The notes under the pieces were generated by a model. The model was given only the letters and a program-made list of their open reading frames with translations. It had not been told where the DNA came from and did no database searches. 64,000 nucleotides of DNA from Coniferiporia sulphurascens (Eukaryota > Basidiomycota > Agaricomycetes > Hymenochaetales > Hymenochaetaceae): assembly GCA_002794785.1 (NCBI GenBank), contig NBBA01000012.1:248001-312000 (forward strand), given 5' to 3'. Each line of letters begins with the position of its first letter. Positions within the stretch are counted from its first letter, which is position 1. Positions 21,101-32,380 of the stretch are shown here, one piece after another. Both the position numbers and the translations under genes were made by a program.

Positions 21101-22443
21101 CACAATGACTGGAATCCCCCACCTGTGCCACAGCCATGGATGCCGAGGAATTCTCTCTCGCCACGGCCCCAGGCTGGGCCGCATGCCACCTCCCAGCACA
21201 ACTGCACGTCGCATCAGATATCTTCTTTCTGTCTGATTCGCTGACCGCACTCCACCTTTTCCGCACCTGGGCCGCCATCCCCAGCACCCACCTCCTCCAC
21301 ATTTGGAAAGCAGGTGTGGAGACTCTGCTAGACTCATACCCCCAGCTCACCGTTCACTTCATATGGTGCCCCAGACACTCAGACATCCCCGGAAATGAAT
21401 GGGCTGACAGGGAAGCTAAGCTGGTGACCGAGCTCCCTCCATCTGATCTCAAACCATCCATATCCGCACTAAAAGAAGTTGCTGTCCGCACCCTTATGGA
21501 CAGATGGACACTATCATTAGCCCGCCCCCTAGCCTCGACTGCTGACAAATACCTGGCAGTTCATGGCCTACCATCACGCCAACCTTGAAAGCTCCTCATG
21601 CATTCGGTCGACCACCCACACAATGAGCTATCTGCAGTCGCACAGGTCCTCTGCTGCGCTGGTCCCTACGGAGGATACTGGCTGAGCTTCGACTCAGCCT
21701 ACCACCGCAGGCATAGCCTAATCTCGCATTGCAGATGGCACAACCACCCCCCCTGGCCCGCACAGTTGACCGCCCACATCCTCGGCGGCTGTAGTACCTT
21801 CCACTTGTGGATACGGCGCGTGTGGCCACCTCAGGACCCTCTCCCAGTCCACCACTCAGAGTGGGCTGATGAAAACCGCCTCCTGGTTTTGTGCCGCTGG
21901 CTAAAGCTGACGGGGCATCTAAACCGCCTTTCCGACCATGCTGCAGGCGCCATCCGGCTGGCATTTGCCGCGATGGACCTGGACGGCCACCAGACCGACG
22001 AGGATATGGACCTGGACCTCCTAAGGGAATACATGCGTCGTATGCTCAGACCTCGAACTCAGGACTTGGACCCAGCCCTTTTGGAGCTAACAGGTATGCT
22101 CCCCCCCTTTCCATCTGATTAACGCCTGCCCTTCGAATTCCCCTTGATATGTCTCGGCCAGTGCTCTCACCCCCCTTTCCACTTCTAAGCTTCTTACCTT
22201 AACCTGCCCTCACCAGCTTGGTTTGTTCATAGTGATATGTATCCCTCCCTCTCAGTTGGTTTCTTACTAAATAGGGGCTCTTCACACTTCAGCACCCTTA
22301 GGGGAGCAGAGTCCCCGCCCAGTTTTGTGCGATGCACAATGACAGGTGCCTCTGTTGTTATGTAGTTAGGGCCCCCCCTTCGGGGGGCAGCTTGTAATTA
22401 TGTAATACTGCAGGAATAATAATAATAATAATAATAATAAAAA

Positions 22444-22569
22444 GCCATCCTTCCCCCAGCCACCCGGCCAAGGGTAGTCACATATGTATCCCGGGCCATT
22501 CCACCAACTGCCTGGTCAGTCTTAGGTGCTGCATCCTCCGGCACCGATGTCCTCACCATCGAAATCCGC
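22444..22569 (+). pseudogene. LINE ORF2 endonuclease fragment (copy E, segment 5)
   Basis: Continues E's ORF2 after A with AILPPATRPRVVTYVS, RAIPPTAWSVLGAASS and TDVLTIEIR, type 2 sequence between the second and third EN motifs. It stops at the 5' end of K (22570). The rest of E's ORF2 is not found downstream of K; a matching 3' half that begins at this same codon lies on the minus strand at 60230 (copy T). Confidence 0.8.
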
Positions 22570-22627
22570 CATCCTTCTTGACCAGTAACCACCACCATCG
22601 ACTAGTGTGGGTAGCTAAAACTCCCCC

Positions 22628-25230
22628 ATGTTGAACCCCAGTGGATACAGGAACGCTCTATGTTCGACTCAACCACCCCTCCCACCCCCCTCATCAGCCA
22701 GTGCCGATGCCGACAGGGCCGCCAGGGCCGCTGCCAACTGGGTGGCTGCCGGCAACGTAGCCGCCGCTTTGCACAGCACGACCCCCACCCCTGCCCAAAT
22801 CGACCCAGGCCTCCCAGCATCATCCCCAGATGCACTCCATCTCGCCCCATCCCCCATCATCGGAGTATTGAACATGGAGTTCACTTGCACGTTCGAACAT
22901 GTCAGCTGCCCCCCCTCTGGAGGCTCCAACCCCCCGACAAGCTCCAATGAGCTGGGCGAAATGGAAGACATCCTTGAGAACCCACACACACCTTCGCCGC
23001 CACTCACCAACAAGAGGTTGTCCGAAAACCTGTCCCTGCACACCCCCCGACCCGCCCTCGAGCCCAGTTCGAGCCGCACACATTGGGCTTCATGTACTCC
23101 ATCTCCCAAGCGCTGGAGGATTTTGACAGGAAGACCCACTGCTACAACCCCACAGAGATTGATCGAGCAGTGGCTAAGTTCATGGGCGACCTCCTCTGGA
23201 ACGTCCAACAAACTATTGCCGGCGTTTTGAGAGACGAGAAGGACCCCCAGTACATCATCTCTCACAATATAGAGATGGCCTACAACATTGCAAGGGGGGG
23301 GCAGAAGCCTCCCTGCCAGCGCCCTTCGCCCCAGCTCACCCCCAACAAAGGACCCCGACCACCGCCACCCAACCCTCCGCCCTTACCAGGACCCCGGAAC
23401 CACTAACGTGTCACCTGATGTGGCTGTGCTGACCAATATTGTCAAACAGCTGTCCACAGAGGTAGCCTCCATCTCCCAGCAGGTCTCAACCCTTGTCAAC
23501 CAGCCCACGCCCCATGCCCCACAGGCCCAGAAGGCCCAGGCCGCCACCACCACCACTGCCCAGACCACTAATACCGTGGCACCGACAACCTCCTATGCCC
23601 AGGTGGTGGCCCCACCGGCCCCACTGACCGCCTCCAACCCCAACCCCGTTGCACCGATTGCAGGCACGGTCTTTATGACAGTGACCCACAAAAAGAAGAA
23701 GAAGCAGCGTCAGGTTCCGCCCCTGCCCCCGGTTTATGCCAAGGACCCAACACTGGTCCTCATCCCTGCCGTCGTCCCCAAAACTGAAACTGCAGCTCCC
23801 CGCCATGCACCTCACAGCCACAGCCCGTGAGTTCTTCTCCTCCCTACCCACTGCTGACCAGGTCACAGTTCTCACATCCTCCTTCAATGTGAAGGGGAAC
23901 CTTGTGACCTCCTTTGCCAAGCAACCCGCCTCTGCCTCCCCCACCACCGACATGATCATCGATCGCCACTCCGCGGCATTTGCGGCCCACATGCGCGACA
24001 GGTGTTTATCCGCAATGGCCGACCAAATCTCCGCCCGGTTCACCCTCACCCCTGTCTGTGTCCGCCCCCAGTCCTCCCTCCGCATCTCAATGGTGCCCTG
24101 CGTGGACTACTTATTCGGCCAGAATGGCCACACCATATCCCTGAAGGCCCTCATGGCCGAAATCTGGAACAACCCAGTGCTCCACACCCTCGACTTCGTT
24201 GTCGACCCCCACTTTGCAGCCACAGAGGATCACCTCCCGACTGTTAAGCTCAACGGTTACATGGTGATCAACATCGGGGCTTCCTGATCGTCGGAACTGA
24301 TGGTACGGCAACAGGGCTTCCTAGATGTCGTAAGTCGAGGGTGATCGTCGGTGGGGCTTCCGGATTGACGATGTGGACGCGAGGTTCTTCTTAGCGGAGT
24401 CGGGTTACGATGAAGCAACTAATGGCCAGGGGGCACTCAGTAGACTGGTGGTAGCAGATAATGGGCTTGTATGAACAAAGAGCACAAGCTTAGGGCTTGT
24501 GCTACTGAAGTTACATGCTTATATGCTACTATATGTGTTTGCTACTGTAGCGACTTGGTTAGGTATGTTTTACCAGCCTATGGAAGGTCATGGAAACGCA
24601 AGGAAGGCCTTGGTAATACAAGTACGGTGATCAGTAAGCAAAGCACATCATGGTGATGCAATAAGGCGTCATCATGGCGTCTTATGGTGCAAGACAAATA
24701 AGGATGAGTAAGGCAGAGGAATGGGGGAGTTGCGCTGACTGATGATGACGAAGAGGAAATAAGTCAGCGCATTAAAGGGAAATAAAGGGAAAATTGTAAC
24801 ACCGACCCTCCAGAAGTGCCCCATGGCATTTTCCTTCTCCGACCCTGACAGCTCCATCCGTGTGCAGCTCCTCAAGTGCCCACAGGTATGGCTGTTCGGC
24901 TCCGCCCTCTCCCTTTCCGTCCTGCCCTATCACCCCAGCCTCACCCAATGTGCATGCTGCCAGGGCCTAGGCCATGGAACGAAAGGCTGCCGTGCCCAGC
25001 CCTGCTGCGCCAACTGTGGAGGGGAACACTTGTCCCACAACCATCGCAAATTGTGTGCATCCTGCACCACCGAAGCCATCAAGGGCGACCAATGCCCTCA
25101 CCCTTGCTATTGCACCAACTGCAAAGGTGACCACCCTGCCACCCTCCCTCAATGCCCCAAGAAACAGCGATTCCGCCAGATCCTCGAGGCAGTTGAAGGA
25201 ATCAATGACGAAATCATGGAGGACCAATGA
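22628..25230 (+). pseudogene. LINE ORF1 (Gag-like RNA-binding), type 2, copy K
   Basis: ATG 22628 (MLNPSGYRNALCST). Landmarks: PPLPPPSSASADADRAARAAANW, EMEDILENPHTPSPPLTNK, SQALEDFDRKTH, KFMGDLLWNVQQTIAGVL, NIEMAYNIARGG, VLTNIVKQLSTEVASISQQVSTL, KKKKKQRQV, YAKDPTLVLIP, FFSSLPTADQVTVLTSSFNV, MVPCVDYLFGQNGHT. The LTR at 24242-24801 follows, then AFSFSDPDSS and the knuckles CACCQGLGHGTKGC, CANCGGEHLSHNH, CTNCKGDHPATLPQC, ending MEDQ at 25230. Frameshifts lie near 23090, 23290 and 23800. It ends in the ATGA overlap with ORF2 (25227). Confidence 0.86.
24242..24801 (-). mobile_element. Solo LTR 2 (560 bp) in copy K
   Basis: Minus-strand copy of the LTR family: on the plus strand it reads TGTTAAGCTCAA...AAAATTGTAACA. 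The exact 5-bp TSD CCGAC lies at 24237-24241 and 24802-24806. Its length equals LTR 1 and LTR 4. It splits K's ORF1 between the core and the zinc knuckles. No internal region remains. Confidence 0.93.
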
Positions 25231-28200
25231 ATAGAGACATCTCTATTCTTCAGTGGAATGCCGCCCACTCTCTAGCCGCAGTCCATTCCCTTATTCCGAT
25301 CCTAACCACTGACCCATCCCTACCAACCATTATTTTGATCCAGGAACTGCCCTGGTACCAAATAGGCCTCCAGCCCTCACTCACTGACCCCACCAGCACA
25401 CTGGTACTCAATGTCCCATCCCTCCCAGCTACATAGCCGTTCTTCCTCCAGCCACTCGGCCGAGGGTGGTTACGTATGTATCCCGGACCATTCCATCCAC
25501 CGCCTGGTCTGTCCTCGGCACCACATCCTCGGGCACCGACATCCTCACCATCAAAATCCGTTCCCAGTGGACAATCCGCCTCTGCAACTATTATGGTATG
25601 CATGCCCCGGACTGCACCACTGCCGCCCCCCTCTACCCCAGTGAGTCTTTTCTGTTTACAATTCCACCGGCCTTGGCCTCCACTCTCCTGGTGGCAGGCA
25701 ACTTCAACTGTCGCCACCACTTGTGGTCTGAACTCCTCGCTGCATGGCAGGAGGACTTGAGAGCGCAACCTCTCGATGACTTCTTCCGGGAGCACGGCCT
25801 TGCGCCAGCTCACCTCCCAGACTTGGACTCCAGGCCTGTCGACAATCATCGATGGTGCCCTATTGACATGATCTGGTCCCCCCCCACAATCAACCCCGAT
25901 TCTATTTTAGATTCGTGCACCTCAACCGCTTCCGCTTTGTCCGACCACGTCATCCTACACTGGTCCCTGCCGACTCGGCCCCCACCCCCTACTGTCAAAA
26001 CCTGCTGGCTAACACCGGCCAACAAGGAGGAGTGGACTGACATCACCTTTCCATTACTCAAAGCTGCCTTCCTCATACAGGTGGTCAACACCCCCACCCT
26101 TGACACCAAAGCGCAGGCAGTGGTCGACTCCATGATCCCCGCCCTCGCCCCCTTCACCCGAATCACCAAGCCGTCCACAACCGAGGTCCCATGGTGGACC
26201 CCAACATGCAAAATGCTCCTACAGGCGATTTCAATGGCCCCCACCCCCCTTCAACGGTCAGCAGCCCACCGTGCCTTTAAACGAGGCATCCAGGTGGTGA
26301 AGCGAAACTTTTATGCTGAGCAGGCAGACCAAGCAGATGCCTCCAACATCTGGGGCTGGGCCAAACAAGGCCTCGGCAACTGACCTACACCGATCCCCTC
26401 GCTTAAAAAGCAAGACGGCACCTTCACCCAATCCGACGATGAGAAAGGTGAGCTCTTTCGCACCACCTTTTTCACGCCCCTGCCACCCCAACAAGCGGCC
26501 GACACACCGCTGCCCCCCCCCCAACCAGCTGCCCCGCCCATCCTCCTCACGGAGCTTACGGGGGCACTGGCTGACACCTCCAACTTGTCAGCTCCGGGCC
26601 TCTCAGGGATCAGATACTGCCCTCTAAAATGGGTAGTAGACACTTACCCTGAGGAGATCCTCGCCCTTTTCAACGACTGCCTGCACATGGGGCACCACCC
26701 TAAGTGCTGGCGGGCAGCAAAAGTGGTAATGCTCCAGAAGCCGAACAAGAAGGACCCTTTCTCGCTGCGCTCCTACCGGCCCATCTCCCTCGAGGAGACC
26801 CTAGGGAAACTCCTCAAAAAGATCATAGCTAACCGGCTCCAGTTCCTCGCTAACACGAGAGACTGGCTGCCACCTAACCAATACAGTGGGTGTCAAGGAC
26901 ACTCTGTCTACGACGCTGCCCAGCACCTCCTACAGATTGCAGAAAGAGCCCATGCCGAAGGCAGTGTATGTTCGGTCCTTGCGGTTGACATACAAGGCTT
27001 TTTCGACTCGGTAAACCCACAACTCCTCCACCAACAACTGCTGGACCTCCAGTGCCCACCAGACATGGCGGACTGGTGCCTGTCCTTCATGATGGATCGG
27101 CAGGTAGCCATTGCCTTCGATGGCACCACCCTCCCAACCGCCCAGAAACCCGACCTCGGCACCCCCCAAGGGTCGCTGGTATCCCCGATCCTCTCGACCA
27201 TATTCACGGGCGTGGTCCTCCGGAAATTCCACCAAACCGGCACCACCGCCCTCACGTACGTCGACAACCACCTCCTAGTGTGTGTAGGACCCAGTGTGGC
27301 ATCCAACTGCCAGCAATTGTCTAATGCCTACCACCAACTCAATGCCCACATTGGTGCCATTGGTCTCAACATCGAAGCCGCCAAAACAGAGTGCCAACAC
27401 TTCCACCCACCTCAACGCCATTCAGCTGCCTATACCGACTGGGACAGCGCTGGGGTATGGGTCGCCCCCACCACACTAATCCGACCCTCTATCCCGCTCC
27501 GCTGGCTGGGAATATGGTGGGACCCTGCCCTCACCTTCAAGGCCCATGTAGAACACATGCGCTCCAAGGGCCTCTCCATGCTTGCTGCCCTCTGCATTCT
27601 CGGTAACACGGAATGCGGAATCTCGGCCCTCCTTCTTCGTCGACTGTACGCCACCTGCATCCACTCTGTTCTCACATGGGGCGCCCCGGTTTGGTACCAT
27701 GGCCGATGCCAAAAAACACTAGTAAGCCACCTGCAGGCTGTGCAAAACATGGCATGTAGATGGATTCTGGGCATCTATAAAGGCACCTCCCCATTCTCCA
27801 CAAATTTTCTTTGTTCCCTTCCCCCCCTTTCTTACTATTTTGAATATGCTAAGACTCTCCATTCTCTTCGCCTCTGGTGTACCCTGCACTCCATTGGTAG
27901 AAAACGATATTATAAATCTGTAACTAACTGTCCCTTTTCCACTTCTCTGCAGGTCTGGGTCCCTCGGGTACAACCAGTCCCTGCATACACTCATCCCCTG
28001 TGGACAGATCCTCTGGCATTTATGAATGGACGAGTCTCGTTTGCCACTCCTATCACCCCAGTCAGTGAAGACACCCACAAGGAATTTGTTGGCGCTGCAC
28101 GCTCCCTGAGCACCCTCCCCCATCTCCAGGTTTTCACTGATGGCTCCCACATCGGCTCAAAATCTGGGTCAGCAGTCTGCGCCATGGAAGGCCTCACCTG

Positions 28201-29232
28201 CCTGAAATCTCGCCGACTCGCCTCCCCCACCTGTGCAACAGCTATGGACGTGGAAATCTTCTCACTCACCTCCACACCAAGCTGGGCCATACACCACCTC
28301 TGGGAGCATCTGCCTGTTGCATCTGACATCTTCTTTTTGTCAGATTTGCTGACAGCACTCCACCTGATCCGAACATGGGCGCCAGTTCCAGGCGCGCATC
28401 TCCTCCACCAATGGAAGGCGGGGGTCCAGACTCTATTGGACTCATACCCAGATCTTTCTGTTCACTTTGTTTGGTGTCCGGGTCACTCCGACATCCGGGG
28501 AATGAATGGGCAGACCGCAAGGCAAAGTTTGCAACAAATCTCCCCCTGTCTCCCCTCGCACCCTCCACCTCCACACTGAAAGAGGTCACCATCAACACCC
28601 TCATGGATCGATGGACCCTTTCTCTTGCCTGCCCCCTCGCCTCGACAGCTGACAAATACCTAGCTGTCAACAGCATCCCCTCCCAACGTCCCTGAAAGCT
28701 CATGATGCAGTCAGTCGACCACCCCCACTGGGAGCTCTCTGCAGTCGCCCAGGTTCTCTGTCATGCCAGTCCCTACAGGGGTTACTGGCTGAGCTTTGAC
28801 TCAGCCTACCGACATAGGCATGGCCTGATCTTGCACTGCCGATGGCATAACCACCCCCCCTGGCCAGCCCAGTCAACTGCCCATGTCTTGGGTGGATGTC
28901 GTACTTTCCGACCCTGGATCCGCAAGGTCTGGTCCCCCCGTGATCCACTTCTGACCCACCATGCCAAGTGGGCCGATGAAAACCACCTCCAGGTTCTGTG
29001 CCGCTGGCTTAAACTGACAGGGCATCTTAACTGCATTTCCGACCACACCTCTGCCTCCATCCGCCTGGCTTTCACTGCGATGGAACTGGAGGGGCACCTG
29101 ACCGATGAAGATATGGACTTGGACCTCCTCCGGGGATACATGAGTCATATGCTTGGACCCCATACCCAGGACCCGGACCTGGCTCTTTTGGAGCTTTCAG
29201 GTACGCTTCCTCCCTTTTCTGCTGATCTATGA
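25227..29232 (+). pseudogene. LINE ORF2 (EN-RT-RNase H), type 2, copy K
   Basis: MNRDISILQWNAAHSLA at 25227. EN: ILIQELPWYQ, NYYGMHAPD, VAGNFNCRHHLW (GDFN changed to GNFN), PIDMIWSPP, LSDHVIL. RT: YRPISLEETLGKLL, VDIQGFFDSV, GTPQGSLVSPI, TYVDNHLLVCVG (YVDD changed to YVDN, catalytic Asp lost), IPLRWLGIWWDP. RNH: VFTDGSHIGSKSG, DVEIFSL, FFLSDLLTALHLI, CPGHSDI, then a frameshift. The C-terminal motif is HCRWHNHPPWPAQ...GGC. The stretch 26585-28579 is open (664 codons). Breaks: frameshift near 25430, TGA at 26381-26383, frameshift near 28497, stop before 28700. The loss of both the GDFN and YVDD aspartates shows it is dead. Confidence 0.88.
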
Positions 29233-29544
29233 CTGCCTTTCGGACTCTCCCTCGAAAGTCCCAGCCAGCGCTCTTGCCCTCCCTTTCCAATTCCAAACTA
29301 CCCCCTTTTGCCTGATGTCATCCATTTGGTTTGGCTGTAGTGATATGTATTCCTCCCTCTTTCCATTATTTCACTAATAGGGGCCCTTCCCACTCTGGCT
29401 CCCTCCAGGGAGCAGGGCCCCTGCCCAGTTTCATGTGTTGCGCGATGATGGGTGCCTCCATTGTTATGTAGTTAGGGCCCCCCTTTGGGGGGCAGCTTGT
29501 AATTATGTAATACTGCAGGAATAATTTTAAAAAAATAAAAAAAA

Positions 29545-30680
29545 GCCACACACCAACTGGGCCTCACCCAACACGTCCAGGTATTCACCAATGGCTCCTG
29601 CATTGACAATAAGTCGGGCTCGGCCATCTGCGCTATGCTCGGCCACACCCGACTCCGGTCTCAGCGACTGGAGTCCCTCACCTGTGCCACAGCTATGGAC
29701 GCCGAGGAATTTTCCCTCGCCATGGCCCCAGGCTGGGTAGCACGCCACCTACCAGCGCAACTGTGCATCACATCGGATATCTTCTTTCTGTCCGATTCGC
29801 TGACCACCCTACACCTTTTCCGCACATGGGCCGCCGCCCCTGGCGCCCACCTCCTCCACATTTGGAAAGCGGGTGTGGAGACTCTGCTGGACTTGTACCC
29901 CCAGCTCACCGTCCATTTCGTATGGTGCCCCAGACATTTGGACATCCCCGGAAATGAATGGGCTGACACGGAAGCAAAGCTGGCGACTGATCTCCCCCAT
30001 CCAATCTCAAACCTTCCACCTCTGCACTAAAAGAAGTCGCTGTTCACACCCTCATGGAGCGATGGACGCTTTCACTAGCCCGCCCCCTTGCCTCAACAGC
30101 TGATAAATACCTGGCAGTCCATGGCCTCCTGTCACACCGACCTCGAAAGCTTCTCATGCACTTGGTCAACCACCCACGTAACGAGCTATCTGCAGTCACA
30201 CAGGTCCTCTGCCATGCCGGTCCCTATGGGGGCTACTGGCTGAGTTTTGACTCAGCCTACCACCGCAGGCATGGCCTAATCTCACATTGCAGGTGGCACA
30301 ACCACCCCCCATGGCCCACGCAGTCGACTGCCCACATCCTTGGCGGCTGCAGTACCTTCCACCCGTGGATACGATGCATGTGGCCACCTCGGGACCCTCT
30401 CCCAGTCCACCACTCAGAGTGGGCTGATGAAAACCGCCTCCCAGTTTTGTGCCAATGGCTTAAGCTGACAGGGCACCTTAACCGCCTTTCCAACCATGCC
30501 GCAGGCGCCATCCGGCTTTCTTTTGCTGTGATGGACCTAGATGGACACCCAACCAACGAAAATATGGACCTGGACCTCCTACGGGACTACATGCATCATA
30601 TGCTTGGACCCCGAACCCAGGACTCGGACCCAGCCCTTTTGGAGCTATCAGGTACACTCCCCCCTTTTCCTTATGACTAG
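29545..30680 (+). pseudogene. LINE ORF2 RNase H and C-terminus, type 1 (copy L)
   Basis: RNH motifs VFTNGSCIDNKSG (first Asp changed to Asn), DAEEFSL, FFLSDSLTTLHLF, CPRHLDIPGNEWAD. Then the C-terminal region with LASTADKYLAVH, PYGGYWLSFDSAYHRRH, HCRWHNHPPWPTQ...GGC, NRLSNHAAGAIRL and LELSGTLPPFPYD, stop at 30680. A frameshift near 30000-30040 breaks it. CGA is retained at 29665-29667, where copy A has TGA. Confidence 0.82.
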
Positions 30681-30973
30681 CATGCATCCTTTGAATTCCT
30701 CATGATACGTCTCGGCTGGCGCTCTCACCCTCCCTTTCCATTTCTAAGCTTCTTACTTTACCTGCCCTCATCCATATGGTTTGTTCATAGTGATATGTAT
30801 CCCTCCTTCTTGGTCTCTCTTCCATTTAATAGGGTCTCTTCACACTTTGGCACCCCTCAGGGAGCAGAGCCCCTGCCCAGTTTTGTGCGATGCGCAATGA
30901 CAGGCGCCTCCAATGTTATGTAGTTAGGGCCCCCCCTTTGGGGGGGGCAGCTTGTAATTATGTAATACTGCAG

Positions 30974-31010
<37 letters not shown>
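29545..31010 (+). mobile_element. 3' part of a type 1 LINE (copy L)
   Basis: Begins in the RNH domain directly after K's tail (PHVQVF-type sequence, here QHVQVFTNGSCI). It runs through the type 1 C-terminus and type 1 3'UTR to a long AAT-repeat tail (about 30976-31006). No TSD could be matched. The start may be a 5' truncation or the product of the rearrangement that also removed K's right flank. Confidence 0.8.
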
Positions 31011-32380
31011 GGGGGGGGGCGGAAGCCTCCCTGCCAGCGCCCTTCGCCCCAGTTCACCCCCAACAAAGGACCCCAACCACCGCCCCACAACCCTCTGCCC
31101 CGACCAGGACTCCCGGAACCACTAACGTGTCACCTGATGTGGCTGCGCTGACTAACATTGTCAAACAGCTCTCCACAGAAGTGGCCTCCATCTCCTGGCA
31201 AGTCTCCACACTTGTTAACTGGCCCGCACCCTGTGCCCCATAGGCCCAGAAGGCCCAGGCCCCCACCACCTCCACCGCCCAGGCTGTCATCACCACGGCG
31301 CCAACTTCATATGCCCAGGTGGCAGCCGCCCCAGCCCCACTCACAACCTCCAACCCCAACCCCATTGCACCGGCTCCAGGCACTGTTTTCCAGACGGTGA
31401 CCCATAAGAAGAAGAAAAAGCAATGCCAGGTCCTGCCCCCGCCCCCAGTCTATGCCAAGGACCCAACCCTGGTCCTCATCCCAGCCATCATCCCCAAAAC
31501 CGAGCTACAGCTCCTGGCCATGCACCTTACTGCCACTGCCCATGAGTTTTTCGCTTCTCTTCCAACTGCTGACCAGGTCACGGTCCTCACCTCCTCGTTC
31601 AACGTGAAGGGGAACCTCGTGACCTCTTTCACCAAGTGACCCTCCTCCGCCTCACCTGCCACTAACATGATCATAGACCGTCACTCAGCGGCATTTGCGG
31701 CCCACATGCATGACAGGTGCCTATCTGTGGCAGCCGATCAAATCTCCACCCGGTTCACCCTCACCCCAGTCCGTGTCCGCCCCTGGTCCGCCCTCCGCAT
31801 CTCCATGGTGCCCTGCATGGACTATCTCTTCGGCCAGAACAGCCACACCATCTCCCCAAAGGCCCTAATGGCCGAAATCCGGAACAACCCAGTGCTCCGC
31901 CCCCTCGACTTCGTTGTCGACCCCCACTTTGCCGCCACAGAAGACCACCTCCTGACCCTCCAGAAGTGCCCTGTGGCTTTTTCCTTCTCCGACCCTGATG
32001 GATCCATATGTGCACAGCTGCTCAAATGCCCATGCATCTGGCTATTCGGCTCTGCCCTCTCCCTCTCTGTCCCTCCCTACCGCCCCAGCCTCACACAATG
32101 CGAGCGCTGTCAGGGCCTAGGCCACGGGACGAAAGGATGCCGCGCCCAGCCGTGCTGCGCTGACTGCGGAGGAGGTCATCTCACCCATAACCACCATAAG
32201 TTGTGCGCATCCTGTGCCACTGAAGCCATCGAGGGTGACCAGTGCCCTCACCCCCACTACTGCACCAACTGCAAGGGCGACCACCCCACCACCCTCCCTC
32301 AATGCCCCAAGAAACGGTGCTTCCGCCAGATCCTTGAGGCCACCAAGGGACCTGAAGACGAACACATGGAGGACCAATGA
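31011..32380 (+). pseudogene. LINE ORF1 C-terminal two thirds, type 2 (copy M)
   Basis: Landmarks: SLPAPFAPV, heptad-like LTNIVKQLSTEVASISWQVSTL, KKKKKQCQV, YAKDPTLVLIP, FFASLPTADQVTVLTSSFNV, MVPCMDYLFGQNSHT. First knuckle CERCQGLGHGTKGC at 32099-32140 (CX2CX4HX4C), then CADCGGGHLTHNH and CTNCKGDHPTTLPQC, ending MEDQ at 32380. Breaks: TAG near 31242 and TGA at 31637-31639 (AKR in other copies, CGA to TGA). It overlaps ORF2 by ATGA. Confidence 0.84.

Larger units (their letters stand above)
15267..22122 (+). pseudogene. LINE ORF2 (EN-RT-RNase H), type 1, copy A, split by B
   Basis: Starts MIEMLSILQ at 15267, is interrupted by B at 15294, and resumes at 18137 (TSD) to 22122. EN: QWNA, IQEPPWYQ, NYYGMHPPD, VAGDFNHHHHMW, PIDMIWVPP, LSDHAIL (all catalytic motifs present). 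RT: VNIQGFFDSV, GTPQGLPVSPI, AYVDDHLLICVG, WLGIWWDP. RNH: VFTDGSRMDNKSG, DAEEFSL, FFLSDSLTALH, CPRHSDIPGNEWAD (Gly to Arg). The C-terminal Cys/His motif is HCRWHNHPPWPAQ...GGC. Breaks include TGA at about 19202, frameshifts near 18890, 19690, 19790 and 20340, and TGA at 21106-21108 where copy L has CGA. Confidence 0.87.
12411..22442 (+). mobile_element. Full-length type 1 LINE with foreign 5' module (copy A)
   Basis: Inserted in E's endonuclease with a 13-bp TSD AGCCATCCTTCCC (12398-12410 and 22443-22455). The canonical type 1 element runs 13147-22442 (about 6.44 kb without nested B). Between the left TSD and 13147 lies 736 bp of the F/G-type 5' module, itself beginning with CATCCTTCTTG at 12411. 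No TSD or tail separates the two parts, so they were inserted together as one chimeric cDNA. The tail is about 27 bp of AAT repeats plus a short A-run. Confidence 0.87.
22570..29544 (+). mobile_element. Full-length type 2 LINE (copy K)
   Basis: Complete from CATCCTTCTTG (22570) through ORF1, ORF2, 3'UTR and hairpin to an A-rich tail (29521-29544). It is about 6.41 kb after removing the solo LTR. The left flank is E's endonuclease; the right flank is type 1 RNH (copy L), so no convincing TSD exists and the right junction was probably rearranged after insertion. Confidence 0.88.

Noticed and set aside
22410..22442. AAT arrays as independent microsatellites or CRISPR-like repeats
   Set aside because: Each lies exactly at the 3' end of a LINE after ACTGCAGG, so they are retrotransposon tails; there are no spacers.
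13147..22442. A as a separate insertion at 13147 into a truncated F-type element
   Set aside because: No TSD pairs 13146 with the right flank; the only TSD encloses 12411-22442 as one unit.
26448..26460. Possible 5' splice site AAAGGTGAGCTC in the EN-RT linker
   Set aside because: It is in frame (EKGELF) and conserved in every copy; a spliced intron would be lost on retrotransposition.
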